NCBI RefSeq assembly: GCF_004208535.1
Contig: NZ_SGIS01000005.1
Location: forward strand, 39,196-103,195
From: Sphingomonas populi
Lineage (GTDB): Bacteria > Pseudomonadota > Alphaproteobacteria > Sphingomonadales > Sphingomonadaceae
Reading direction: 5' to 3'
Length of the DNA stretch: 64,000 nucleotides
Part shown: positions 17,316-26,409 of the stretch, one piece after another
Numbering within the stretch: the stretch's first letter is position 1
How the letters are laid out: every line of letters starts with the position of its first letter
Program-made: the position numbers and the translations under genes
Notes under the pieces: model-generated
The model's input: only the letters and a program-made list of their open reading frames with translations
Told to the model about the DNA's origin: nothing
The model's database searches: none

Positions 17316-18061
17316 GCTCGCACGAAGAACACGATCGTCGTCACGCTCGTCACCGCCAGCGTCCAGCCGCGCACCATGCCCGGCGTCAGCCGTTTGCCGA
17401 GCTTCGCGCCGAGCCATCCGCCGAGCACCGCGCCGACCAGCATCGGCACGCCCGCGTCCCAGCGTACCAGCCCGGTTGTGACGAACACGATCGACGCCGC
17501 CGCATTGGCGACCGCGAGCATCAACGTGCGCGGCGCGAACAGCGCGCGTGGCGTGATATGCGCGAGCAGGCCATAGGTCGCGGTCAGCATCATGCCGACC
17601 CCGCCGCCGAAATAGCCACCGTAGATGCCGAGTAGCGCCTGCCCGAAGATCAGCGAACGTGGGCCGATCGTGACGATGCGGTGCAGCCCCGCCGCCGCGC
17701 GCGGCCCGAACGCGATGACGAGGGCGGCAGTGAGCAGCAGCCACGGGATCATCAGGTCGAAGACGTGCGTCGGGGTGGAGACGAGCAGCAGGCTTCCCGC
17801 CAGGCTGCCGACGAAGGTGATCGCCGCCAGTAGCCGAACATCGACTCCGCCGAGCGGGCGCAGCTCGTCGCGAAACGCCCAGGCGCTAGTCGCGGCGCCG
17901 GGCAGCAGCGACACGTTCGAGGTCGCGTTGGCGGCGTTGGCGGGCAGCCCGAGCGCGATCAGCGCCGGCAGCGTCGCGAATGTGCCGCCGCCGGCCAGCG
18001 CGTTCATCGCGCCGCCGAAGATGCCGGCGGCGGCGGCGAGGGTGATGGTCTGGACGGTCAC
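17306..18061 (-). CDS. TauE/SafE-family (TSUP) membrane exporter
   Basis: A 251-residue integral membrane protein with about seven to eight helices and the TSUP-family glycine-rich repeats, GIFGGAMNALAGGGTF near the N-terminus (14-29) and GIYGGYFGGGVGMML near 143-157. Members move sulfite, sulfonates or other organic anions. Its closeness to a sulfite-oxidase-fold enzyme is suggestive but it is not in the same operon. Its 3' end overlaps the flavin reductase gene, which runs the other way. Confidence 0.87.
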   Translation of the reverse strand: MTVQTITLAAAAGIFGGAMNALAGGGTFATLPALIALGLPANAANATSNVSLLPGAATSAWAFRDELRPLGGVDVRLLAAITFVGSLAGSLLLVSTPTHVFDLMIPWLLLTAALVIAFGPRAAAGLHRIVTIGPRSLIFGQALLGIYGGYFGGGVGMMLTATYGLLAHITPRALFAPRTLMLAVANAAASIVFVTTGLVRWDAGVPMLVGAVLGGWLGAKLGKRLTPGMVRGWTLAVTSVTTIVFFVRAYG

Positions 18062-18138
18062 ATCACCTCCAACGCGTACCGAACTTCAGCATTCTCGCCC
18101 ATATCGCAGGGGAGATGCCTGGCCGTGCATAGTGAAGT

Positions 18139-19356
18139 TCAGCCCAGCGCGGCCTGCTTCTCTTCGGCGAGCCGGTCGAGTTCCGCCCGGCTCTTCTTCT
18201 CGCTCGCCGTCTTGAGCTGGCCGCAGGCGGCGTCGATGTCGCGGCCGCGCGGGGTGCGGACCGGCGCGGAGATGCCTGCTTCGAACACGATCTGCGAGAA
18301 GCGCCGCACCCGTTCCGGTGTCGATGTCTCGTAATCGGCGCCCGGCCACGGGTTGAACGGGATCAGATTGACCTTGGCGGGCAGGTTATAGTGTTTGAGC
18401 AGCCGCACCAGTTCGTGCGCGTCGGCGTCGGTATCGTTCTTGTCCTTGAGCATCACATATTCGAAGGTGATGCGGCGCGCGTTGTTCGCGCCGGGATAAT
18501 CGGCGCAGGCCTGGAGCAGTTGCTCGATGCCGTATTTGCGGTTCAAGGGCACGATCTCGTCGCGGATTTCCTTGGTGACGCCGTGCAGTGAAACCGCGAG
18601 GTTGACCCCGATCTCGGTGCCGGCACGCGCCATCATCGGCACCACGCCCGAGGTGGACAGCGTGATTCGTCGCTTCGACAGCGCGAGGCCGTCACCGTCC
18701 ATCACGATGCCGAGTGCATCGCGCACCGCGTCGAAATTGTAGAGCGGCTCGCCCATCCCCATCATCACGACGTTGGTGAGCATCCGCCCCTCGGGCGTGC
18801 TCGGCCATTCGCCGAGCGCGTCGCGCGCGAGCATCACCTGCCCGACGATCTCGGCAGCGGTGAGGTTGCGGACCAGCCGCATCGTGCCGGTATGGCAGAA
18901 CCGGCAGTTGAGCGTGCAGCCGACCTGGCTCGACACGCACAACGTCCCCCGGTCGGCATCGGGGATGAACACCGCCTCGTAATCCTCGCCATCGGGCGCG
19001 CGCAGCAGCCATTTGCGCGTGCCGTCGGTGGAGACCTGCGCCTCCACGACCTCGGGCCGGCTGATCGCGAAACGATTGGCGAGCCACGGCTGCATCGTCT
19101 TGGAAATGTCGGTCATCAGCGCGAAATCGGTGACGCCGCGATTGTAGATCCAGTGCCAAAGCTGCTTCGCGCGCAGCTTGGCTTGCTTGGGTTCAAGCTG
19201 CGCGGTCTCCAGCGCCATGCGCAGATCGGCCTTGGACAGCCCGAGCAAGTCGATGCGGCCATCGGGGCGCGGCACCGCGGCACGCGGGACGGGCACGGGA
19301 TCGATGTGCCCGGGGATGGGCATGAGTGCGGCTGAAGCTGTCTGCATCCCGGGCAT
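18139..19356 (-). CDS. rlmN: dual-specificity rRNA/tRNA adenine-C2 methyltransferase RlmN
   Basis: Radical-SAM enzyme that methylates C2 of A2503 in 23S rRNA and A37 in some tRNAs. The iron-sulfur motif CTLNCRFC (CxxxCxxC) lies in the [18 protein letters not shown] region, and the N-terminal [11 protein letters not shown] segment and later [10 protein letters not shown] motif match the family. The reading frame extends upstream to 19467 but that part looks non-coding; ATGs at 19356 and 19347 give about 405 or 402 residues, either acceptable. No strong ribosome site helps choose. Confidence 0.94.
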   Translation of the reverse strand: MPGMQTASAALMPIPGHIDPVPVPRAAVPRPDGRIDLLGLSKADLRMALETAQLEPKQAKLRAKQLWHWIYNRGVTDFALMTDISKTMQPWLANRFAISRPEVVEAQVSTDGTRKWLLRAPDGEDYEAVFIPDADRGTLCVSSQVGCTLNCRFCHTGTMRLVRNLTAAEIVGQVMLARDALGEWPSTPEGRMLTNVVMMGMGEPLYNFDAVRDALGIVMDGDGLALSKRRITLSTSGVVPMMARAGTEIGVNLAVSLHGVTKEIRDEIVPLNRKYGIEQLLQACADYPGANNARRITFEYVMLKDKNDTDADAHELVRLLKHYNLPAKVNLIPFNPWPGADYETSTPERVRRFSQIVFEAGISAPVRTPRGRDIDAACGQLKTASEKKSRAELDRLAEEKQAALG

Positions 19357-19435
19357 ATAGCGCAGTTTATCGCATTTTTCTACAGGCGCGACCGATCGGC
19401 TTGACGACCGCGACAGCGCGCCGCGATATCGCAGT

Positions 19436-20869
19436 ATGGCTTCGACGAAGACCCTCAACGCCGCCAATCTTGAAACGCTTGGCGCGCCGCGTCTGGCGGC
19501 AGTGTTGCTCGATCTGGCGGTGGGCGACGCGCAGGTGAAGCGCCGGCTCCGGCTCGAACTGGCGAGTGCGGGGGGCGGCGGCGAAGTCGCGGCTCAGGTC
19601 CGCAAACGGCTCGCCACGATCGCCAAGGCGCGATCGGTAATCGAGTGGAACAAGACGCGCGCGGTCGCCGACGATCTGGCGATGCAGCGCCGCGCGATCC
19701 TGGACCATGTCGCGCCGAGCGATCCGACCGAAGCGTTCGATTTGTTGTGGCGGCTGATCGCACTGGCGACGCCTATCTCCGATCGTTGCGACAATGATCC
19801 GGCCGATATCTTCGACGAGATCGCGGCTGCGCTGGAGGCGCTTCCGCCGCTGGCGATCGCGTCGCGCCTGACACCTGAGACACTGGCCGACCGTGTCTTC
19901 GATCTGGTTTCCGAGGATATCCACAGCCACTATGATGGACTGATCGCCCTGTTGGCGGAGGCGATGGGCCGACCGGGACTGACCCACCTGCAAGGCCGCT
20001 TCGAAGCGTTCGCGGCATCACCGCCGCCACCGCTTCCTGAGAAGGAGCGCAGACTGATCGGCTATGGTCGGGACGGGCCATTCTACGCCGAAGACCTCAA
20101 CGTTCGCCGACACGCGCGAACCGCAAGCGCGGCGTTGAACGCCATCGCCGATGCGTTGGGCGACGCCGACGCCTTCATCGCGCGCCAGCCCGCCGAAACG
20201 CGTACCAACCCAGCGGTGGCGGCGGAGATCGCCGAGCGGCTGTTGCGGGCCGGTCGAGCGGACGAGGCGCTGGCGGCACTGGATCTCGCTGCCGCCAATC
20301 GCAGCAGGCGCGGGTATTGGGAAACGTGGGACATGATGCGGATCGCCGCGCTGGAGGCGCTTGGCCGGATCGACGACGTGCAGGCGATGCGCTGGTCGCT
20401 CTTCGCCGAATCGTTGAACGCGGAGCAATTGCGCCTCTATCTCAAACGCCTGCCCGATTTCGACGATTACGAAGCCGAGCAGCGCGCGATGGCGCATGCG
20501 GCTGGCATCGCCAACGTGCATGTCGCGTTGGATTTCCTGATCGGCTGGCCCGATCTCCCACGCGCCGCAGCGTTGGTGCTTGCCCGAAGCGGCGAGATCG
20601 ACGGCAATTTTTACGAGTTGCTCACCCCCGCCGCCGAGGCGCTGGAGACACGTTACCCGCTGGCGGCGACCTTGCTGCTGCGCGCGATGATCGACTTCGC
20701 GCTCACCCGCGCGCGAGCCAAGCGCTACCCGCATGCCGCGCGCCATCTCGAAAGCTGCGCGAGTCTTGCGCGACGGATCGAGGATTTCGGCGGTTGGGGC
20801 GATCACCAGACGTATGTCGCGGAGCTGCGCGCCCAGCATGGCCGCAAGACCGGGTTCTGGTCAGCCTGA
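19436..20869 (+). CDS. uncharacterised helical-repeat protein (DUF6880-like)
   Basis: A 477-residue soluble, leucine- and alanine-rich protein made of predicted helices, without signal peptide or membrane segment. Several stretches have TPR-like character, such as [20 protein letters not shown] near 258-277 and the [23 protein letters not shown] segment. I believe it belongs to the uncharacterised DUF6880 family, which I associate with SWIM zinc-finger-like proteins, but no zinc motif is seen here. It is divergent from rlmN, with 79 bases between the two starts. Function is unknown. Confidence 0.75.
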   Translation: MASTKTLNAANLETLGAPRLAAVLLDLAVGDAQVKRRLRLELASAGGGGEVAAQVRKRLATIAKARSVIEWNKTRAVADDLAMQRRAILDHVAPSDPTEAFDLLWRLIALATPISDRCDNDPADIFDEIAAALEALPPLAIASRLTPETLADRVFDLVSEDIHSHYDGLIALLAEAMGRPGLTHLQGRFEAFAASPPPPLPEKERRLIGYGRDGPFYAEDLNVRRHARTASAALNAIADALGDADAFIARQPAETRTNPAVAAEIAERLLRAGRADEALAALDLAAANRSRRGYWETWDMMRIAALEALGRIDDVQAMRWSLFAESLNAEQLRLYLKRLPDFDDYEAEQRAMAHAAGIANVHVALDFLIGWPDLPRAAALVLARSGEIDGNFYELLTPAAEALETRYPLAATLLLRAMIDFALTRARAKRYPHAARHLESCASLARRIEDFGGWGDHQTYVAELRAQHGRKTGFWSA

Positions 20870-20881
20870 AGATTTACGCAC

Positions 20882-21388
20882 TCACCGCCTGACGCACGCC
20901 AGCGCCGCCGCGTCGATCGCGGTGGCGGCGCCGCCCAGCGCATACACATCCGCGAACGGGCCGCCGCTTTTGGCGAGCGTCTCGACGCTCATGCTGCGGC
21001 CCGAGCGGATCGCGGCGACGATCGCGGCGTCGGCGCGGGCGTCGGGTGCCCAGGCGTCGGCGTCGCCTGCGACCAGTTCGAAGCGCCGCTCGCCGATCGA
21101 AAGCGTGACGCGCGCACGCGGGTCTCGCGCGCGGCTGAGGCGGAGGTGGAGCTGGTTGCGCGCGCCTTGCCCCGGCCAGTCCGCCACGCTCGCGAACGGG
21201 CGCCAGCGCGAGCTGCCGCCGCTCTGCACCGGCTGCGCGATGGCATAGCAACGCAGCGGTGCGGGATCGGAGAAGGCGCCCCAGCTTGCGAATATGCCGA
21301 TCGTCTCGCGGCTCCAGGCCGGGCTCGCGACGAACAGCGCGAGGCTCACGCCAGCGAAGATCCCGTGTCGTCCTGCCTTGGAAGTCAT
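20882..21388 (-). CDS. secreted protein, possibly IalB-like
   Basis: A 168-residue protein with a signal peptide ending near SPAWSRE (residue 27). The following IGIFASWGAFSDPAPLRCYAI segment resembles the start of invasion-associated locus B (IalB) domain proteins, in which a W-x-x-x...C-Y pattern recurs; two cysteines, near residues 46 and 165, could form a disulfide. It is convergent with the preceding helical-repeat gene (12-base gap) and divergent from the beta-barrel gene. Role unknown; the IalB link is tentative. Confidence 0.65.
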   Translation of the reverse strand: MTSKAGRHGIFAGVSLALFVASPAWSRETIGIFASWGAFSDPAPLRCYAIAQPVQSGGSSRWRPFASVADWPGQGARNQLHLRLSRARDPRARVTLSIGERRFELVAGDADAWAPDARADAAIVAAIRSGRSMSVETLAKSGGPFADVYALGGAATAIDAAALACVRR

Positions 21389-21538
21389 GGCCGCGCTTTC
21401 AATCCCCTGTGGCGCAAAAGCAACGGATTTCCGTGTTTATGTGAGGTTCATGCAAAGCCCGATCGACGCGCCTATCTGGAGCATCCCCGCCCCGGATGCT
21501 GCCCGGCAGTCGCGGGAATGTGTAATGGAGTGAGTATC

Positions 21539-22213
21539 ATGCAGAAGTTTCTTGTCACCGCCGCCACCGCCGCGCTCGGCCTTGGTTTCGCTGCCCCCGC
21601 GTTCGCGCAGGACGGCCCGCCGCCCGCACCGGCCGGCGCCTTCGATGGTCCGCGGGTTGGCGTGCTGCTCGGGTATGACAAGCTTCAGCCCGGTCGCGGC
21701 CCGAACTCGGATATCGACAGCAACCGCAAGGCGGACGGCCTGCTGTATGGCGGCGACATCGGCTACGACAAGGATCTCGGCCAGGTCGTGATCGGCGTCG
21801 AAGGCGAAGTGACCGGCTCGACCGGCAAGGTGACGAACGCGCCGACCAGCGCCGCCGCGCTCGGCTATGGCCGCGTCAAGCAGGGCCGTGATCTCTATGC
21901 GGGCGTGCGGGTCGGCTTCAAGGCATCGCCGACCACGCTCGTTTACGCCAAGGGCGGCTATACCAACGGCCGGCTCGATCTGACGGCGAGTGATGGCGTC
22001 ACCCAGACCGGCGCGCATTTCAACCTCGATGGCTACCGCGTCGGTGCGGGTGTCGAGGAAGCGATCGGCCGTAACACCTACGCCAAGATCGAATATCGCT
22101 ATTCGAACTATGGCAGCGCCCGGCTCGAATATCCCAATGGCAACAACACCAACAATTTCGATGTCGATACCGATCGGCACCAGATCGCGGTGGGCATCGG
22201 CTACCGATTCTGA
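21539..22213 (+). CDS. outer-membrane beta-barrel protein (OmpA-like porin family)
   Basis: A 224-residue protein with a standard signal peptide (cut after APAFAQ, near residue 23) followed by alternating beta-strand segments, the typical eight-stranded barrel pattern, and a C-terminal IAVGIGYRF ending in phenylalanine, the outer-membrane insertion signal. It resembles the Omp25/opacity-like surface proteins of alphaproteobacteria. The ATG at 21539 is supported by GGAGTGAGTATC upstream. A terminator follows at 22252-22286, so the gene is probably monocistronic. Confidence 0.9.
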   Translation: MQKFLVTAATAALGLGFAAPAFAQDGPPPAPAGAFDGPRVGVLLGYDKLQPGRGPNSDIDSNRKADGLLYGGDIGYDKDLGQVVIGVEGEVTGSTGKVTNAPTSAAALGYGRVKQGRDLYAGVRVGFKASPTTLVYAKGGYTNGRLDLTASDGVTQTGAHFNLDGYRVGAGVEEAIGRNTYAKIEYRYSNYGSARLEYPNGNNTNNFDVDTDRHQIAVGIGYRF

Positions 22214-22251
22214 TCGGCGTTTCCAAGCCAAACGCCTGATTTCGGTACAGC

Positions 22252-22286
22252 AAGGGGGTCGGGGCGCTTGCTCCGGCCCCTTTTTG
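22252..22286 (+). terminator. probable rho-independent terminator after the barrel gene
   Basis: AAGGGGGTCGG pairs imperfectly with CCGGCCCCTT about 15 bases later, followed by TTTTT. It lies 39 bases past the beta-barrel stop codon. Confidence 0.75.
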
Positions 22287-22367
22287 CGGTAAGGAAAGAG
22301 ACGGCGAATTGCCCCCGGCTTCTGACGCCTGGCGGGATAGAGTAGGGCGGCGGCCCGGGGGATTGAG

Positions 22368-23480
22368 ATGAAGGCGACGATCGAACGCGCGACCCTTTTG
22401 AAGGGCCTCAGCCATGTCCAGTCGGTGGTGGAACGGCGCAATACCATCCCGATTCTGTCGAACGTGCTGATCGAGGCGACCGCCGAGGGCGGCCTCAAGC
22501 TGATGGCGACCGACCTTGATCTCCAGATCAACGAGACGATCGCGGCGGCGGTCGATCAACCCGGTGCAACTACCGTGTCGGCGCACACGCTGTTCGACAT
22601 AGCGCGCAAGCTGCCCGAGGGTTCGCAGGTGAGTCTCGCCGCAGCCGATGGCAAGCTGACGATCATGGCCGGGCGCGCGCGCTTCCAGCTCGGCACGCTG
22701 CCGCGCGACGATTTCCCGGTGATCGCGGAAGGCGAACTGCCGGTCAGCTTCGAGCTGCCCGCCGAGACGCTCAAGCAGATCATCGACAAGACGCGCTTCG
22801 CGATCTCCACCGAAGAGACGCGCTATTATCTCAACGGCATCTTCCTGCACGTCTCGGCCGATCCGCAGCCGGTGTTGAAGGCCGCCGCGACCGACGGCCA
22901 CCGCCTCGCCCGCGTGACGATGCCGCGCCCCGAAGGCGCCGAGGCGATGCCCGACGTGATCGTGCCGCGCAAATGCATCGCCGAGCTGCGCAAATTGCTC
23001 GACGAGGTCGATGCCTCGGTCGGGGTGTCGCTGTCCTCGACCAAGATTCGCTTCGATCTCGGCCATGCGCTGCTGACCTCGAAGCTGATCGACGGCACCT
23101 TCCCCGATTACAGCCGCGTCATCCCGACCGGCAACGACAAGATCCTCAAGATCGATCCGCGCAGCTTCGAGGAAGGCGTCGATCGTGTCTCGACGATCGC
23201 GACCGAGAAGACGCGGGCGGTGAAGATGGCGCTCGATCGCGACAAGATCGTGCTGTCGGTGACGAGCCCCGACAATGGCACCGCCGCCGAGGAAGTGCCC
23301 GGCGAATATACATCGCTGCCGTTCGAGATCGGCTTCAACAGCCGCTATCTGCTCGACATCCTCGGGCAGCTCGATGGCGATACGATCGAGGTGCATCTGG
23401 CCGACGCCGCCGCGCCGACGCTGATCCGCGAGAATGACAAGGCTTCGGCGCTGTACGTGCTGATGCCGATGCGAGTCTGA
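22368..23480 (+). CDS. dnaN: DNA polymerase III subunit beta (sliding clamp)
   Basis: Ring-shaped processivity clamp of the replicative polymerase. The 370-residue product shows the three-domain clamp pattern, starting MKATIERATLLKGL, with the conserved VVERRNTIPILSNVL strand and ending in the canonical YVLMPMRV, where the C-terminal M-P-M-R forms part of the peptide-binding pocket. dnaN is away from dnaA and recF here, as is usual in alphaproteobacteria. It has its own 154-base upstream gap after the beta-barrel gene. Confidence 0.98.
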   Translation: MKATIERATLLKGLSHVQSVVERRNTIPILSNVLIEATAEGGLKLMATDLDLQINETIAAAVDQPGATTVSAHTLFDIARKLPEGSQVSLAAADGKLTIMAGRARFQLGTLPRDDFPVIAEGELPVSFELPAETLKQIIDKTRFAISTEETRYYLNGIFLHVSADPQPVLKAAATDGHRLARVTMPRPEGAEAMPDVIVPRKCIAELRKLLDEVDASVGVSLSSTKIRFDLGHALLTSKLIDGTFPDYSRVIPTGNDKILKIDPRSFEEGVDRVSTIATEKTRAVKMALDRDKIVLSVTSPDNGTAAEEVPGEYTSLPFEIGFNSRYLLDILGQLDGDTIEVHLADAAAPTLIRENDKASALYVLMPMRV

Positions 23481-23572
23481 GGCGCGACCGGACATGGTTG
23501 CGGCGGCGTTAACCGAAAACTGACATGTGCGCGCTACCCCGGTGGATGATCCACTGACAGAGTGCCACGTCC

Positions 23573-24154
23573 ATGCAGCACGACCCGGTTTCCGCATCGC
23601 TATATTCCGGCCCGACCCGAAGCATCCTGGTCGTCGATGACAATCCCACCGCGCTCGCGGTGATTGGCCGGCGGCTGGGGCGGCTCGGCTATCTCGCGGT
23701 GCTGTGCGACAAGGCGACCGACGCGCTCGACCAGGTGGCGACGCGACGCTTCGATCTGGTGCTGGCGGATATGGTGATGCCCGGCATGTCGGGGATGCAA
23801 CTTCTGCGCGCGTTGCGGGCCAGCGCGGACACGCGCGAGCTGCCGGTGATCCTGCTGACCAGCCGATCCGACCCCGCCGCCGCCGTCGATGCGCTCGCGG
23901 CGGGTGCGGACGATCATGTCGCCAAGCCATTCGACTTCGACGTGCTGGCGGCGCGGATCGAGCGCGTGATCGGCCACGCCCGCCGGCTTGCCGAGCTGAG
24001 GGCGTTCAACGCCGCGCTCGACGCGCGGATCGCCGAGCGCGCGATCGAACTTGGCGAAGCACAGACCGAACTCGCCGCGACTCGCGCCGACCGCCAGCGC
24101 CTCGTCGCCTCGCTTCAGGCGCTCAATTACCGGGTCGAACTGGCGGGGTGCTGA
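23573..24154 (+). CDS. response regulator receiver protein with C-terminal coiled coil
   Basis: A 193-residue receiver-domain protein. The acidic pocket is in LVVDDNP (near 20-26), the phosphoacceptor aspartate is in LVLADMVMPG (D near 63), and the signalling Thr/Ser and Lys are in LLTSRSD and VAKPFDF. After about residue 140 a helical, Glu/Arg-rich tail follows that is likely to be a coiled coil; there is no DNA-binding or enzymatic output domain. Its 3' end overlaps the convergent siroheme gene by 32 bases. No histidine kinase is adjacent, so the partner is unknown. Confidence 0.88.
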   Translation: MQHDPVSASLYSGPTRSILVVDDNPTALAVIGRRLGRLGYLAVLCDKATDALDQVATRRFDLVLADMVMPGMSGMQLLRALRASADTRELPVILLTSRSDPAAAVDALAAGADDHVAKPFDFDVLAARIERVIGHARRLAELRAFNAALDARIAERAIELGEAQTELAATRADRQRLVASLQALNYRVELAGC

Positions 24155-24914
24155 TTGCCACCGTCAGCCCGGGTTGGGGCTGGTCGGGCAGAGACGCGAT
24201 TCGCACCGCATCGGCGCGCGCGCGGGCGAGGATCGCGGCGGGTATGTCGTCGCCTGCGTAGATTCGCTCGGCCTGCGCCAGCCAGCGTGCCTCGCGCAGC
24301 GTGAGGTCGTCGGGATCGTCCGAGCGCAACGCGATGTGGACGACCGCGTCGGGCGTATCCCCGGCGGACTCGAGCCAGCGCTGCACCGCTTCCGGCGGCG
24401 CGCCTAGCACGTCGAGCGCACCACCTTCCGCGAACGCTGCGCCCAGCGCCATCCGCCGCGCACCCGGATCGGCGAAGCGCGCGCGGATCGCGGCGCGTGC
24501 CGCGAACAGTGCCTCGGCGAGTCGCCCGAGTGTCGGCGGCAGCAGCGCTTCGAGCCGCTGGCGTAGTGCTGCCGCCAGCCCCGCCGAGACGCCGCCGGTG
24601 CCGATCGCGAGGATCACCGGCGAACGATCGACGATCGCGGGCAGGGTGAAATCGCACAACGCCGGGCGGTCGACCGCGTTGACGAGGACGCCGCGCGCCT
24701 TCAGCCGCGCCACTACGGCCTGCGCCTCGGCTTCGTCCTCGATCGCGACGATCGCGAGCGCCGCCGCACCATCCTCGCCGACCACCCATGCGCCGGCGCG
24801 ATCGAGCAGCCGCCGCTTCGCCGCTGCCGCATCGCCGTCGCCGACCAGAATCACCGTCCGGCCTCGCGCCGCGACGAAGATCGGCAGGCTGGCGAGCGTC
24901 ACGCGGTCAGCCAC
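24123..24914 (-). CDS. cysG: precorrin-2 dehydrogenase/sirohydrochlorin ferrochelatase (siroheme synthase N-terminal type)
   Basis: Expected to oxidise precorrin-2 and insert iron to make siroheme, the cofactor of sulfite and nitrite reductases. The 263-residue product corresponds to the CysG-B half: N-terminal LASLPIFVAARGRTVILVGDGDAAAAKRR (here residues 7-35, an NAD-binding Rossmann motif GDGDAA) and the GTGGVSAGLAAALRQRLEALLP segment near 104-125 of the dimerisation domain. The methyltransferase half is absent, so a separate CobA/SUMT enzyme is expected elsewhere. The start lies inside the last 16 bases of lysA, so translational coupling is likely. The C-terminal third diverges from typical members. 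Confidence 0.85.
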   Translation of the reverse strand: MADRVTLASLPIFVAARGRTVILVGDGDAAAAKRRLLDRAGAWVVGEDGAAALAIVAIEDEAEAQAVVARLKARGVLVNAVDRPALCDFTLPAIVDRSPVILAIGTGGVSAGLAAALRQRLEALLPPTLGRLAEALFAARAAIRARFADPGARRMALGAAFAEGGALDVLGAPPEAVQRWLESAGDTPDAVVHIALRSDDPDDLTLREARWLAQAERIYAGDDIPAAILARARADAVRIASLPDQPQPGLTVAISTPPVRPGN

Positions 24915-26161
24915 TCCGGCAGCCGCTCGGCGGCGAGGATCGTCTCGGGCTGGATGCGATCGGCGACGACGGCGTAGCGATCACCGCTCACCAGCACTTC
25001 GGGCACCAGCGCGCGGCTGTTGTAGGTGCTCGCCATCGTCGCGCCGTACGCGCCGGCGGTGCGGAAGATCGCGAGATCGCCCGATTTGACCGCGTCGATG
25101 TCGCGGCCCATCGCGAAGGTGTCGCCGCTTTCGCAGACTGGGCCGGCGATGTTGGCGGTCATGCGGTCGCCGGTCGGGCGGACGGCGGCGAAATCGTGCC
25201 ACGCATCATACATCGCGGGCCGCGCGAGATCGTTCATCGCGGCATCGACGATGACATAGGGGGTGGTGACGCCCGGCTTGACCCAGATCACTTTGGTCAG
25301 CAGCACGCCGGCATTGCCAGCGATCACGCGGCCGGGCTCGAACATCAAGGTCGCGTCCCAGCCATCGGTGACGCGCGCGACCATCGCGCCGTAAGCGGCG
25401 GGGCTGGGGAAGACGTCGCCTGCCTTGTACGGCACGCCGAGGCCGCCGCCGAGATCGACATGGCTGATCGCGTGGCCGGCGCCGCGCAGTTCCTGCACGA
25501 GCTGGCCGATACGCCGATACGCTGCCTCGAGCGGGGCGAGATCGGCAAGCTGGCTGCCGATATGGATGGCGACGCCGCGCAGGTTCAGCCCCGGCAGACC
25601 CGCGAGCCGGTCGAAGATCGCGCGCGCTTCGCTGATCGGCACGCCGAACTTGTTCTCGGCCTTGCCGGTCGAGATCTTGGCGTGGGTGCCGGCATCGACA
25701 TCGGGGTTCACGCGCAGCACGGCATCGGCGACTTTGCCGCCCGCCGCCGCGAGCGCCGCCAGCACGACGCCTTCTTCCTCAAGCTCCAGATTGAACTGGC
25801 CGAGTCCCACGTCGAGCGCCTTGGTCAGCTCACCGACCGTCTTGCCGACGCCCGAGAACACGATGTCCGACGCCGGTATCCCCGCCGCGATCGCGCGCGC
25901 CAATTCGCCGCCCGAGACGACATCGGCACCGTAGCCGGCATTGGCGAGCAACCGCAGCACCGCGAGATTGGGGTTGGCCTTGATCGCATAGGCGATGTGC
26001 TTGCGCTTCACGCCGGCAAGGCCGTCGCGGAACACCTCGGCGTGGCGCGTGAAGGTCGCCGCCGAATAGACGTAGACGGGGGAGCCGACGTCTGCGGCGA
26101 TGCGCTCAAGCGACACGCCCTCGCAGTGCATGACGCCGTCGACCAGCGCGAAATGATCCAT
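24899..26161 (-). CDS. lysA: diaminopimelate decarboxylase
   Basis: PLP enzyme for the last step of lysine synthesis. The 420-residue product has the PLP lysine in IAYAIKANPNLAVL near 58-71, the HIGSQ motif near 200, the glycine-rich DLGGGLGVPY loop near 237-246 and the C-terminal CESGDTFA motif that contributes the active-site cysteine. It follows a small lipoprotein gene by 11 bases and argH further upstream, the conserved argH-lipoprotein-lysA order. cysG overlaps its 3' end by 16 bases. Confidence 0.97.
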   Translation of the reverse strand: MDHFALVDGVMHCEGVSLERIAADVGSPVYVYSAATFTRHAEVFRDGLAGVKRKHIAYAIKANPNLAVLRLLANAGYGADVVSGGELARAIAAGIPASDIVFSGVGKTVGELTKALDVGLGQFNLELEEEGVVLAALAAAGGKVADAVLRVNPDVDAGTHAKISTGKAENKFGVPISEARAIFDRLAGLPGLNLRGVAIHIGSQLADLAPLEAAYRRIGQLVQELRGAGHAISHVDLGGGLGVPYKAGDVFPSPAAYGAMVARVTDGWDATLMFEPGRVIAGNAGVLLTKVIWVKPGVTTPYVIVDAAMNDLARPAMYDAWHDFAAVRPTGDRMTANIAGPVCESGDTFAMGRDIDAVKSGDLAIFRTAGAYGATMASTYNSRALVPEVLVSGDRYAVVADRIQPETILAAERLPEWLTA

Positions 26162-26172
26162 CGAAGTGCCGT

Positions 26173-26409
26173 TCAGTTATGGGGTGGAAGATCGAACTCG
26201 TCGCCGCGGCGCGTGTCCGATTTCTTGAGCAATTCGTCGCTGCGCTCGGGCCGGGCCTGGCTGTTCGGGGTGAGCAACTGCGTCGCGGTCGGGGTCGCGC
26301 GGGCGCTGTACGGCGCGACCGGGAGGTGCTGATTGCTGGCGGGTTTGAGTTCGGACGCCGAACCGCAGCCGCCGAGCGCGAGCACGCCCGCCAGGATCAG
26401 TCGCTTCAT
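26173..26409 (-). CDS. small lipoprotein between argH and lysA, LptM-like candidate
   Basis: A 78-residue lipoprotein: signal peptide [15 protein letters not shown] with lipobox LGGC and acylated Cys15, followed by a short, Pro/Ser-rich, disordered mature part ending DEFDLPPHN. It overlaps argH by four bases (ATGA) and precedes lysA by 11. In many proteobacteria a small lipoprotein next to lysA or dapF is LptM (YifL), which helps LptD disulfide maturation. Position and form fit, but the sequence is too short and divergent for homology to be claimed from reading alone. Confidence 0.75.
   Translation of the reverse strand: MKRLILAGVLALGGCGSASELKPASNQHLPVAPYSARATPTATQLLTPNSQARPERSDELLKKSDTRRGDEFDLPPHN

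Noticed and set aside
22020-23930. Minus-strand frame of about 636 residues opposite dnaN
   Set aside because: Antisense to dnaN and to the receiver gene; no domain or start support.
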